DNA from: Leptospiraceae bacterium | GTDB taxonomy: Bacteria > Spirochaetota > Leptospiria > Leptospirales > Leptonemataceae | Assembly (NCBI GenBank): GCA_026005135.1 | Contig: BPKM01000001.1 | Span: 682,001-746,000, forward strand | DNA length: 64,000 bases | Direction: 5' to 3' | Part shown: piece by piece, positions 53,501-62,960 of the stretch | How the letters are laid out: every line of letters starts with the position of its first letter | Numbering within the stretch: position 1 is the stretch's first letter | Program-made: the position numbers and the translations under genes | Notes under the pieces: model-generated | Databases searched by the model: none | The model's input: only the letters and a program-made list of their open reading frames with translations | What the model was told of the DNA's origin: nothing

Positions 53501-55773
53501 GATTCAATTTCTTTATGATGTAAAAGATTTAATTGATTTTTAATATCTTCGATTTTATTTTGATAATCTTGATTTAATTGATTAATTTTATATTCATAAT
53601 TGGAGATAAGATGTTGGATTTCATTATTTTTAGATTGAATAATTTCATTTTTAATGGATTCAATTTCTTTATGATGTAAAAGATTTAATTGATTTTTAAT
53701 ATCTTCGATTTTATTTTGATAATCTTGATTTAATTGATTAATTTTATATTCATAATTAGAGATAAGATTTTGGATTTCATTATTTTTAGATTGAATAATT
53801 TCATTTTTAATGGATTCAATTTCTTTATGATGTAAAAGATTTAATTGATTTTTAATATCTTCGATTTTATTTTGATAATCTTGATTTAATTGATTAATTT
53901 TATATTCATAATTAGAGATAAGATTTTGGATTTCATTATTTTTAGATTGAATAATTTCATTTTTAATGGATTCAATTTCTTTATGATGTAAAAGATTTAA
54001 TTGATTTTTAATATCTTCGATTTTATTTTGATAATCTTGATTTAATTGATTAATTTTATATTCATAATTGAGATAAGATTTTGGATTTCATTATTTTTAG
54101 ATTGAATAATTTCATTTTTAATGATTCAATTTCTTTATGATGTAAAGATTTAATTGATTTTTAATATCTTCGATTTTATTTTGATAATCTTGATTTAATT
54201 GATTAATTTTATATTCATAATTAGAGATAAGATTTTGGATTTCATTATTTTTAGATTGAATAATTTCATTTTTAATAGATTCAATTTCTTTTTGATGTAA
54301 AAGATTTAATTCATTTTTAATATCTTCGATTTTATTTTGATAATCTTGATTTAATTGATTAATTTTATATTCATAATTAGAGATAAGATTTTGGATTTCA
54401 TTATTTTTAGATTGAATAATTTCATTTTTAATAGATTCAATTTCTTTTTGATGTAAAAGATTTAATTCATTTTTAATATCTTCGATTTTATTTTGATAAT
54501 CTTGATTTAATTGATTAATTTTATTTTCATAATTAGAGATAAGATTTTGGATTTCATTATTTTTAGATTGAATAATTTCATTTTTAATAGATTCAATTTC
54601 TTTTTGATGTAAAAGATTTAATTCATTTTTAATATCTTCAATTTTATTTTGATAATCTTGATTTAATTGATTAATTTTATTTTCATAATTAGAGATAAGA
54701 TTTTGGATTTCATTATTTTTAGATTGAATAATTTCATTTTTAATAGATTCAATTTCTTTTTGATGTAAAAGATTTAATTCATTTTTAATATCTTCGATTT
54801 TATTTTGATAATCTTGATTTAATTGATTAATTTTATTTTCATAATTAGAGATAAGATTTTGGATTTCATTATTTTTAGATTGAATAATTTCATTTTTAAT
54901 AGATTCAATTTCTTTTTGATGTAAAAGATTTAATTCATTTTTAATATCTTCGATTTTATTTTGATAATCTTGATTTAATTGATTAATTTTATTTTCATAA
55001 TTAGAGATAAGATTTTGGATTTCATTATTTTTAGATTGAATAATTTCATTTTTAATAGATTCAATTTCTTTTTGATGTAAAAGATTTAATTCATTTTTAA
55101 TATCTTCGATTTTATTTTGATAATCTTGATTTAATTGATTAATTTTATATTCATAATTAGAGATAAGATTTTGGATTTCATTATTTTTAGATTGAATAAT
55201 TTCATTTTTAATAGATTCAATTTCTTTATGATGTAAAAGATTTAATTCATTTTTAATATCTTCGATTTTATTTTGATAATCTTGATTTAATTGATTAATT
55301 TTATATTCATAATTAGAGATAAGATTTTGGATTTCATTATTTTTAGATTGAATAATTTCATTTTTAATAGATTCAATTTCTTTTTGATGTAAAAGATTTA
55401 ATTCATTTTTAATATCTTCGATTTTATTTTGATAATCCTGATTTAATTGATTAATTTTATTTTCATAATTAGAGATAAGATTTTGGATTTCATTATTTTT
55501 AGATTGAATAATTTCATTTTTAATAGATTCAATTTCTTTTTGATGTAAAAGATTTAATTCATTTTTAATATCTTCAATTTTATTTTGATAATCTTGATTT
55601 AATTGATTAATTTTATTTTCATAATTAGAGATAAGATTTTGGATTTCATTATTTTTAGAAATTGACGATTTTGTTGATACTTTTTTAGAGCTTTTTCTTG
55701 TTGTTTTTTTTGTTTTTTTGCTTGTTGTAGTTGCTTGTTTTTTAGTTTTTTTTGTAGATTTTTTGGTTGCCAT
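50538..55773 (-). CDS. giant coiled-coil protein: H1-like tail, ~19 x 52-aa repeats, GAF-like and GHKL ATPase domains; broken by indels
   Basis: About 1,745 residues once four single-base indels are ignored. Residues 1-42 are Lys/Thr/Ser-rich (KKSTKKTKKQATTTSKKTKK), like histone H1 or AlgP tails. About 41-1010 is a tandem array of 52-residue coiled-coil units (core NYENKINQLNQDYQNKIED). About 1010-1355 is irregular coiled coil. A GAF-like domain covers about 1360-1525. The last ~120 residues are a GHKL ATPase fold: FEFLVNAILHSEG (N-box), LYDDGEGI (G1), GNGIKLFQ (G2), GFGTSIEF (G3), closest in style to NarX/DesK-type kinases, but no H-box is seen. The minus-strand frame is open from 50538 to about 53378 and again from 54150 to 55773. 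Function unknown. Confidence 0.8.
52745..55653 (-). repeat. tandem array of ~19 copies of a 156-bp coding repeat
   Basis: Counting the recurring segment AGATAAGATTTTGGATTTC gives 19 occurrences from about 52829 to 55630 at a spacing of about 156 bp (52 codons). Copies differ at a few fixed places (NENK or NEYK, HQKE or HHKE, NELN or NQLN). Copies between about 53220 and 54140 share the same variants, pointing to a recent block expansion. Single-base anomalies sit near 53378 (+1), 54066, 54120 and 54145 (-1 each). Confidence 0.95.
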
Positions 55774-55775
55774 AA

Positions 55776-56624
55776 TTATCTAAAAACTCTTTTCGTATAT
55801 TCTTTTATTAAAAAATCTAAAAACCCTTCTGGTAAAATTGTTTTTAAATTATAATAAAATCCTGCGTCAATACCAATTTGAAAATGAGCAGGTAAATTTT
55901 CTTTTTTTAGTAATAGTTGAATTTTTTTCGCAGCGGCATCTGCTGTTGTTACTATCGAAGGATATTTAGTTAATTGTTCTTTAATTTTTTGATTTAATTT
56001 ATAATAGGGAGAATTTTTATTATCTAAATCTGTACTAAACTTCATATTATTTTTAAAATCTGTTTTAATTAAGCCCGGTTCAACTGAACATACTTGAATA
56101 TTAAATGGTGCGACTTCATAACGAATTACTTCTGATAAGGCTACCAATGCATGTTTGGACGAACAATATGCTGAACCTGTAGGAATGGTTAAACGACCCA
56201 ATATAGACGTAATATTTAAAATTTTACCATAATTATTTTTTCTCATAAAAGGTAAAACCATCTGTATCCATTTTAAAGGAGCAAAAAAATTAGTTTCGAA
56301 TTGATCTCTAATATCTTTATCGTTAAGTTCTTCGAAAACACCATATAAACCATAACCTGCATTATTAATTAATATATCAATTTTCTGATGTTTATTTGTT
56401 ATAGTATTAATTAATTTTTCAGCTTCATTATAATCTCGAACATCCATTTGTACAAGTTCTAAATTATCTTTTTTTGTTATTTTGTTTTCTTCTAAATTTT
56501 TATAGAATTTTTCTTTATTTCGAAGTATTCCATAAATAATATGTCCTTCTTCTGATAAATAATTCGCTAAATAAAACCCAATACCAGAAGAAATTCCTGT
56601 TATAATTATGATTTCTTTTTTCAT
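55776..56624 (-). CDS. short-chain dehydrogenase/reductase
   Basis: A ~282-residue SDR enzyme. Cofactor loop ITGISSGIGFYLANYL at the start, NNAGYGLYGVFEEL, NITSILGRL with the catalytic Ser position, YCSSKHALVALSE (YxxxK) and PGLIKTDF. The frame continues upstream to 56687, but the residues before MKKEIIIITG are not SDR-like and ATG 56624 gives the standard start. It resembles SDRs acting on lipid-like carbonyls; substrate unknown. Its stop lies 2 bp from the start of the giant coiled-coil gene, so the two may be co-transcribed. Confidence 0.88.
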   Translation of the reverse strand: MKKEIIIITGISSGIGFYLANYLSEEGHIIYGILRNKEKFYKNLEENKITKKDNLELVQMDVRDYNEAEKLINTITNKHQKIDILINNAGYGLYGVFEELNDKDIRDQFETNFFAPLKWIQMVLPFMRKNNYGKILNITSILGRLTIPTGSAYCSSKHALVALSEVIRYEVAPFNIQVCSVEPGLIKTDFKNNMKFSTDLDNKNSPYYKLNQKIKEQLTKYPSIVTTADAAAKKIQLLLKKENLPAHFQIGIDAGFYYNLKTILPEGFLDFLIKEYTKRVFR

Positions 56625-56718
56625 ACATACCTTAAAAAATTTTTTTATCGAGTCGTAAACTAAAAACAATTTTTGCTTTACAATCATAATAAGATTTTTT
56701 ATTTGTACCTTATCCTCA

Positions 56719-56791
56719 GGGGGCTTAGCTCAGTTGGTAGAGCGTCTGCCTTGCACGCAGAAGGTCATCGGTTCGAATCCGATAGCCTCCA
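56719..56791 (+). tRNA. tRNA-Ala (anticodon TGC)
   Basis: A 73-nt cloverleaf. The acceptor stem GGGGGCT pairs with AGCCTCC and includes the G3-U70 wobble that identifies alanine tRNAs. The D-arm is AGCTCAGTTGGTAGAGC, the anticodon stem TCTGC/GCAGA holds loop CTTGCAC (anticodon TGC), and the T-arm has GGTTCGAATCC. Discriminator base A; CCA is not encoded. It stands alone, apart from any rRNA operon in view, and a T-run follows. Confidence 0.97.
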
Positions 56792-56836
56792 ATTTTTTCC
56801 TTGACTATATAATCATTCTATTATTATAACATCTCC

Positions 56837-57745
56837 ATGAATTTAAACAAATTAAAAAGGCTTTTAAGAGAAGTATTAATTCGTTCTTGTAATACGGATC
56901 AAATTGCTTATATTGCACGTGAGGCTGATCCCAATTTCAATTTAAAAGAAGTATCTGGTTTTGGGGAACATGTTGTTATCCCAAAGCAAGTAGCAGCAGA
57001 TACAGTTATTGATTATTTTGAAAGTGAATATCAGATTTTAAATTTTATAGCAACCCTATATTATTATGAAGGAAAAGGAATTAGTGGAGGTGTTGTAACA
57101 TTAAGAGATAAACATAAATTAGATAAATATTTAGAGGAAAATCATATAATATATAATCCAGAATTAAATAAATTTGTAGTTTCTCAAAAGGATATTAAGA
57201 AAAAAGATTGGGGAATTTTAGAAGAGGGAATGGAATCAAAACTTGCTTTTATGGAATTGGATATCATATCAAGTTCTGAATTAATAAAAACCAATGTTAA
57301 AATTGATGTGGAAAATACTTTAAGAAATTTTAGATTATTTATTACAGAGATTGTTGAAAGTTTTAATGGTCGTATTTGGCAATGGTTTGGAGATGGTGGA
57401 TTAATTGCTTTTTTAAATGAATCTGGTGTTTCAAATGCAATTCGTTCAGGTTTAAAAGTTCTTTATTCCTTACCGATATTTAATTTAACAGCCAATCAAT
57501 TAAGATGGGAGAATAATGTATCATTACGAATGGCAATACATTTTGGATTTGCAACTTACAAAGAAGATATAAATATGATAGATAGCGAAGATATAAAAAT
57601 AACCAAAATTTTAGAACATGAATTAGGACTTCCCAATTCTATTATTATTTCCGAAACTGCATTGAATTTATGTGATAATGAATTAAAAAAATTTTTTGAA
57701 TATTATAATAATTATAAAAATATAAATATTTATAAATTAAAATAA
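56837..57745 (+). CDS. class III nucleotide cyclase-like protein
   Basis: A 302-residue cytoplasmic protein. An N-terminal ~125-residue region of mixed helices is unrecognised. A class III adenylate/guanylate cyclase homology domain covers about 135-300: KLAFMELDIISSSEL with an acidic metal ligand, then VESFNGRIWQWFGDGGLIAFL with the GDG metal loop, and LRMAIHFG. The substrate-specifying positions could not be placed with certainty, so cAMP or cGMP cannot be decided. It lies 11 bp before the next gene, which has a degenerate version of the same domain. Confidence 0.75.
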   Translation: MNLNKLKRLLREVLIRSCNTDQIAYIAREADPNFNLKEVSGFGEHVVIPKQVAADTVIDYFESEYQILNFIATLYYYEGKGISGGVVTLRDKHKLDKYLEENHIIYNPELNKFVVSQKDIKKKDWGILEEGMESKLAFMELDIISSSELIKTNVKIDVENTLRNFRLFITEIVESFNGRIWQWFGDGGLIAFLNESGVSNAIRSGLKVLYSLPIFNLTANQLRWENNVSLRMAIHFGFATYKEDINMIDSEDIKITKILEHELGLPNSIIISETALNLCDNELKKFFEYYNNYKNINIYKLK

Positions 57746-57756
57746 TCGGGGGAAAG

Positions 57757-58776
57757 ATGAATTTATATATACTGGATAATGATCATAGTATAGTAGAATT
57801 TTATAAGAATTTTTTTAAGAACGAATTTCCTAAGATTCAACTTCATTTTTTTCATGATACCAATAGTTTTTTAACAGCAGTGAATCAGAATCAACCAGAT
57901 TTTGTTATAATTGAATTTGATATTGATAATCCTTTTGATGTTTATCAAACATTACAAGATAAATTCATTTGTTTTATTGTAATTTCGCGATTCTTTTCAG
58001 AAAGAATTGTTGTAGAATCATTAAAACATGGAGCGTATGATTATATTCATAAGTCAAATTTAAAATATGGATATTTTAAAAATGTACTTGCAAGAGCTTT
58101 ATTAGATTTACCACGATGGCAGAAAATTAATCAGGAATATTTAAATATAAAAACTTATCCAGAATTTCAGAAGTATGATCAACTATTAAAAAATTTAGCA
58201 TTAGAAGTAAATCAAATATCACTTGATAGAGATATTGGTTTACCAGAATTTATAGAAGGTAAATCCTATAATTTGAATTTTTTTACTGTAAGGATTCCTA
58301 TTTCGAGAGAATTATTATCTTATTTATTAATAGAAGAAGAATTACAGAGATTACATTCTGAATGGTTAAAAAATGCGATAAAAATTGTAGAACATTTTAA
58401 TGGACAAATATGGATAAAAAAAAGTGATTCATTTACAGCTGTATTTAACTATAATAATTATCTTGATCCTATAATTGCATCACTTGAAATAAAATCCTAT
58501 ATGATTCAAATTCTTTCTACTATGGAAATAGATAATTTACATGTGATATGTGCATTAGAACAGGGAATGGTTATATATAACAAAGAAAAAGAAAATTTGT
58601 ATTCAGAAGCCATAAATTTGACATCACATATGGTAGAACGACTACCTTTAAAGTATCATTTATATATAACACAGAATATTTATAATGGATTAAATAAAAG
58701 AGCAAAAAATTATTTTTTTAAAGAAGATAATCCTTTCGAAGGAAGTACGATTTACCGTTTTGAATATATATCTTAG
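57757..58776 (+). CDS. receiver domain fused to a degenerate cyclase domain
   Basis: A 339-residue protein. Residues 1-120 form a CheY-like receiver: YILDNDHS acidic pocket, the conserved Ser in FIVISRFF and Lys in YIHKSNLK, but the phospho-acceptor Asp is replaced by Glu in PDFVIIEFDI. About 165-335 resembles the cyclase domain of the preceding gene (VEHFNGQIWIKKSDSFTAVF) but lacks the GDG loop and the first metal Asp, so it should be catalytically dead. A strong GGGGGAAAG ribosome site lies before the ATG. Probably a regulatory partner of the upstream cyclase; that is inference. Confidence 0.75.
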   Translation: MNLYILDNDHSIVEFYKNFFKNEFPKIQLHFFHDTNSFLTAVNQNQPDFVIIEFDIDNPFDVYQTLQDKFICFIVISRFFSERIVVESLKHGAYDYIHKSNLKYGYFKNVLARALLDLPRWQKINQEYLNIKTYPEFQKYDQLLKNLALEVNQISLDRDIGLPEFIEGKSYNLNFFTVRIPISRELLSYLLIEEELQRLHSEWLKNAIKIVEHFNGQIWIKKSDSFTAVFNYNNYLDPIIASLEIKSYMIQILSTMEIDNLHVICALEQGMVIYNKEKENLYSEAINLTSHMVERLPLKYHLYITQNIYNGLNKRAKNYFFKEDNPFEGSTIYRFEYIS

Positions 58777-58909
58777 AATTTCAATTAAATTTTAGTTGAT
58801 TTTCTCGCTCAGAAATTAATTCTATTTTAAAATTGAATAAATATTTTTGATTAATTGTTCAAAAATAAATTAAATTTTTTATTTAAAATGAAATGAAATT
58901 GAAAATAAA

Positions 58910-60721
58910 ATGTTTTATTGGTATAAAGAATTATATAAGACAATTATGACTATTAGAGAATGGGAAGAACGCGTAAATGCAATTACTTTTGCTTTTCAGC
59001 CAATTATTGATTTAAGAGCAAAACGTATTTTTGGTTTCGAAGCATTATTAAGAAATTACGAAGATGCAGGATTTTCTAAGATATTTGATATATTTGATTT
59101 AGCTTTTAAAAATAAAGTTTTATATGGTCTTGATTTATTATTAAGAGAAAAATTATTAAGTTTATTTGTACAATTACCTGATTACCAGAAAAGAAGAATT
59201 TTATATAATATCGATAATCGTATTTTAGAAATGCCAGATTTTGAGTCTGGGAATACCAATCGTTTGTTAAGAAAATATAATTTGGTAAATTCATCATTTA
59301 TATTTGAAATTTCTGAGCGATTACCTTTTCAATCTTATGAATCACTTTCTAAAATTATTTATAATTATAGAAATCAAGGTTTTAAAATTGCTATAGATGA
59401 TTTTGGAGTAGGGTATTCCAGTTTACAATTAATTTATTCCACTGAACCTGATATTTTAAAATTAGATAGATTTTTTATCTATAATATCAATCATGATTTA
59501 AGAAAAAAATTATTTGTAGAAGAAATTGTAAAAATTACACATTTAATAGGTGGAATTGTTATAGCAGAAGGAGTAGAAACTTATGATGAGTTATTAACCT
59601 GCCTTGATATAGGTATAGATCTGGCACAGGGATTTTATATTTGTGAACCATTTTTTATAGAAGAATATGATAAAAAAATTTCGAAAGTAAAAGAATTATT
59701 ATATGATTTAGAATTAAATTTTTATGCTTATATAACAAAAAAAGAGAAAGATATTTCTGTTAAACAATTAGATATTAAATTTGTCCCACCTATTAGTATT
59801 TCTATGAGCTTCGAAGAAATATTAGAACATTTCAATCAATATTCTGAATATTATATTTTTCCAGTAGTTAATGAATATAATGAACCCTTAGGTATAATCA
59901 AAGAAAAAGATTATAAGAAATATTTTTTAGATAAATATACAAGAGATTTATTAAAATATAAAGACTTTTCAGATGTATTAAAGAAACATATAACTAAGGC
60001 TTTTATTTTAGAATCAGATACAGAAATTCAGAATTTTTTTGATTTAATTTCTCATAATGAATTTTTCGATGAAAAAGTATTAACAGAAATTATTGTAACA
60101 GAGCAGGGAAAGTATAAAGGTATTATATTTTCTGATAGTATTTTAAAATATGTTTTTCAACAAAAATTATTATTTGCAAAAGAGTCAAATCCTTTAACAA
60201 ACTTACCTGGTAATAAAGCAATACGAAAATATATAAAAGATCATCAAAAATTTATTGGTACCTTTGCTATTATTTATTTAGATATAGATCATTTTAAACC
60301 ATTTAATGATCTATATGGATTTGAACAGGGCGATAAATTAATTTTTTATTTAGGGAATTTATTAAAAAGTTATCTTCAGGATAAAGAACATTATTTTATT
60401 GGCCATGTAGGAGGAGATGATTTTATTTTATTTATAAAAAATAGAAGTTTATTTCATATTTTAAAGATTATATGTTCTATAAAGAAAGAATTTTGTCATT
60501 ATTTAAATTCTATTTTGAATGATAAAGATATAAGTAATGGATATTTTATTGCAAAAAATCGTTTTGGAATAGAACAAAAATTTGAACTTCCTAGCTTATC
60601 TATTGGAATTTTATTTTTAAAAAATGGAGAAATTCCCTTAGATAAATTATCTTATTTGATTGCAGATGTAAAAAATAAATCCAAATTAAGTGAGAAAAAA
60701 ATCTTTTATAAAATCCTATGA
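58910..60721 (+). CDS. EAL-CBS-GGDEF c-di-GMP signalling protein
   Basis: A 603-residue cytoplasmic protein with reversed domain order. EAL domain first (about 15-260): FGFEALLRNY, FEISERLPF, AIDDFGVGYSS, ILKLDRFF, IAEGVETYDE and QGFYICEPF, so the metal and catalytic residues look complete. Two CBS domains follow (about 280-420). The GGDEF domain is last (about 425-600): NPLTNLPGNKA, YLDIDHFKPFNDLYGFEQGD and GHVGGDDFILF. Phosphodiesterase activity is likely. Cyclase activity is possible since GGDDF is close to consensus. The CBS pair suggests adenine-nucleotide control. Confidence 0.93.
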   Translation: MFYWYKELYKTIMTIREWEERVNAITFAFQPIIDLRAKRIFGFEALLRNYEDAGFSKIFDIFDLAFKNKVLYGLDLLLREKLLSLFVQLPDYQKRRILYNIDNRILEMPDFESGNTNRLLRKYNLVNSSFIFEISERLPFQSYESLSKIIYNYRNQGFKIAIDDFGVGYSSLQLIYSTEPDILKLDRFFIYNINHDLRKKLFVEEIVKITHLIGGIVIAEGVETYDELLTCLDIGIDLAQGFYICEPFFIEEYDKKISKVKELLYDLELNFYAYITKKEKDISVKQLDIKFVPPISISMSFEEILEHFNQYSEYYIFPVVNEYNEPLGIIKEKDYKKYFLDKYTRDLLKYKDFSDVLKKHITKAFILESDTEIQNFFDLISHNEFFDEKVLTEIIVTEQGKYKGIIFSDSILKYVFQQKLLFAKESNPLTNLPGNKAIRKYIKDHQKFIGTFAIIYLDIDHFKPFNDLYGFEQGDKLIFYLGNLLKSYLQDKEHYFIGHVGGDDFILFIKNRSLFHILKIICSIKKEFCHYLNSILNDKDISNGYFIAKNRFGIEQKFELPSLSIGILFLKNGEIPLDKLSYLIADVKNKSKLSEKKIFYKIL

Positions 60722-60802
60722 TATTTTATTATTCTGCTTGAAAAAAATGTATTATAAATATTTTTATTATTAATTCTTATTTTCCGAAGATCATATAAGA
60801 AA

Positions 60803-62461
60803 ATGGCTTTTATTCAACAACGTATATTAATATTAGATAGAGGTACGAAATTTTATAAAGGTATTCTTGTAGAATATGGTTTAGGTAATTTTAATATTTT
60901 AAGGGCGGAAAAATTGCCTGTAATAAAAGATTTATCTTTTTTGCCAGAAAAGCAGAATAATCAAGAAATAAGTTTAGAAGATAATTTTAAAAAAGAACTG
61001 CCAGTATTCGAATATAATTTTCTTCGATTTACAAAAACATTATTTTCTGAACAGGAAGAAATTGTATTTTTATTTCGTAATGATGAGGTTTTTATAAGAG
61101 ATTTAGAAATTCCAGCTGAAAAAGAAGAAGTTGCATTAGAGGTTTTAGAAAACGAAATAGAAAATTATCTACCTTATAACTTAGAGGAAATTCAGGTTGC
61201 TTCTACTGTTATAAAATTACAAGATGGAATTGCAGATGTGTTAGGTATAGCAGTAAAAAATGAAATATTAGAAAATTATGCTAAAATTATAGTAGAAAAT
61301 GGTTTTAGTTTAAGCATGATGGGAGTGGAGTCGATTGCATTAGCCTCATCTATAGAACTTTTACCAGAAACAGAGTATAACAAAAAAAATATTATACAAT
61401 TAGATATTGGCTATTCTAAGACAATTTTTAATATAATGGAAAAAGGAAAATTAGCTTTTTCTCGTACCATTCCTTTTGGAGTAAAGAATTTTTTGGATAT
61501 ATTAAGATCCTATTATAAACAAAATAATGTGGAAGAGGAACAATTAGAACAATTTCTCTATGCAAATTTTACAAATATTATAAATAATAATTTAATTAAT
61601 TTAAATTCTATTGAAAATAAACAAAAATTAATAAAAGAATTTTTAGAAGAATTAGAATTTTTTATTGAAGAGATAAAACGAACCTTGTTATCACTGAATT
61701 ATGATTATATATCTTATATTTTATTATCAGGTGGAGGTAGTTTAATTCAGGGTATTTATGAATATCTTGAAGAAAAGCTAAATATACAAACGAAATATTA
61801 TGATATCCAGTTAGGAGAAGAGCCAATAGAACCATGGCTTATTTGTATAGGGGGTTTTTTTCATTTTAAAAAGAGTCAAAAAGAAAAAATAGATTTTTTA
61901 ACAACACCATTAGGACAAACCCTAAAAAAGGGAGAGATACGTTTACAGGTATTTTATTTACCACTTATTATCAGTGGTATTTCTGTTTTAATTTTTTTAC
62001 TTTCTTTTATAATTGGAATTTTACTGGAAAGAAAACAATTAGAATTTTATAAAAATAAAATTCAAGAAATAGCTCGTACAATTCCTGGTGCAGAACGTTC
62101 AGCGAATCCAGTTGCTACTGTGCGAAATTTATGTAATGAAAAATTAGAATACTGGAAAAATATTATAATTGGTACAAAATTTTTGGATGTGATGAAGGAA
62201 ATAGATCAACATACGGTAGGACCAGAGGTTGCTAAGATTAAATTTAAAAGTTTACGTTATACAGAAAATCAAATAGATCTGGAATTAGAAGTAGATTCTA
62301 TTGGAAATGTAGTAAAAGTTCAGGAAGAATTTCAAAAAAGTAGATTATTTTCTACAGTTGAGGTTGTAAGAAGAGATTTAATTGCTGGACAAAGGGTACG
62401 TTTAGGATTAAGTTTAAAAATTAAACCTTCGAATGTACAATTTGGTGTGGATTGTAAATAA
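60803..62461 (+). CDS. gspL: type II secretion protein GspL / PilM-PilN-like
   Basis: A 552-residue inner-membrane protein. About 5-370 is a PilM-like actin-fold domain: LILDRGTKFYKGILVEYG, NIIQLDIGYSKTIFNIME and YILLSGGGSLIQGIYEYL. One membrane helix follows (about 390-412), then a periplasmic ferredoxin-like PilN/GspL domain (about 450-545). In the type II system GspL ties the GspE ATPase to the envelope complex. The stop overlaps the gspM start (TAATG). The genes for GspC-K are presumably upstream elsewhere; none is between here and 58.8 kb. Confidence 0.85.
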   Translation: MAFIQQRILILDRGTKFYKGILVEYGLGNFNILRAEKLPVIKDLSFLPEKQNNQEISLEDNFKKELPVFEYNFLRFTKTLFSEQEEIVFLFRNDEVFIRDLEIPAEKEEVALEVLENEIENYLPYNLEEIQVASTVIKLQDGIADVLGIAVKNEILENYAKIIVENGFSLSMMGVESIALASSIELLPETEYNKKNIIQLDIGYSKTIFNIMEKGKLAFSRTIPFGVKNFLDILRSYYKQNNVEEEQLEQFLYANFTNIINNNLINLNSIENKQKLIKEFLEELEFFIEEIKRTLLSLNYDYISYILLSGGGSLIQGIYEYLEEKLNIQTKYYDIQLGEEPIEPWLICIGGFFHFKKSQKEKIDFLTTPLGQTLKKGEIRLQVFYLPLIISGISVLIFLLSFIIGILLERKQLEFYKNKIQEIARTIPGAERSANPVATVRNLCNEKLEYWKNIIIGTKFLDVMKEIDQHTVGPEVAKIKFKSLRYTENQIDLELEVDSIGNVVKVQEEFQKSRLFSTVEVVRRDLIAGQRVRLGLSLKIKPSNVQFGVDCK

Positions 62462-62958
62462 TGTGGAATAAACTAAATCAAAGAGAAAGATTTTTATTAG
62501 TTTTTGCTTCTGCGTTTGTTTTAATTTTAACAATTATATTATTATTTCAAATAATTTCTAAAAAAAGAAAAGAATTAAGGTTAAGCATAGAACGTTCACG
62601 TTCAGAACTACAAACTTTAATACGATTAAAAGAAGATATTTCCAGTATACCTTCTATTAGAAAATTACCCAATAGAAATCAACTGTTAACGTTAGTTACG
62701 CAGAAACTTCAGGAGTTGCAAGTTACACCCAATAATATAAGGGATAGAGAAGAGCGTATAGGAAAGGGTAATTCTAAAATGATAATTATTGATTTAAGTT
62801 TTAATGGTGTTAATTTACAAAAATTATTTCAATTTATTTACGAATTAGAATATAATCAATCTGGTGTAAAAATTAAAGAATTATTAATTAGAAAACCTTT
62901 ACCAGGTAGAGATATTTTTGATGTAAGAATGAGTATATACGTTATTAGTAAGGAATAA
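62461..62958 (+). CDS. gspM: type II secretion protein GspM / PilO-like
   Basis: A 165-residue protein: short cytoplasmic start with LNQRERFLLVFASAFVLIL as the single membrane helix (about 10-30), a coiled coil, then a ferredoxin-like periplasmic domain ending FDVRMSIYVIS. Size, topology and placement directly after gspL match GspM. Overlaps gspL by one base and is followed 2 bp later by the gspN-like gene. Confidence 0.82.
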   Translation: MWNKLNQRERFLLVFASAFVLILTIILLFQIISKKRKELRLSIERSRSELQTLIRLKEDISSIPSIRKLPNRNQLLTLVTQKLQELQVTPNNIRDREERIGKGNSKMIIIDLSFNGVNLQKLFQFIYELEYNQSGVKIKELLIRKPLPGRDIFDVRMSIYVISKE

Positions 62959-62960
62959 TT

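Noticed and set aside
52745-55653. CRISPR array
   Set aside because: The 156-bp period has no separate spacers, every base of the unit is coding and repeated, and the frame gives a regular coiled coil.
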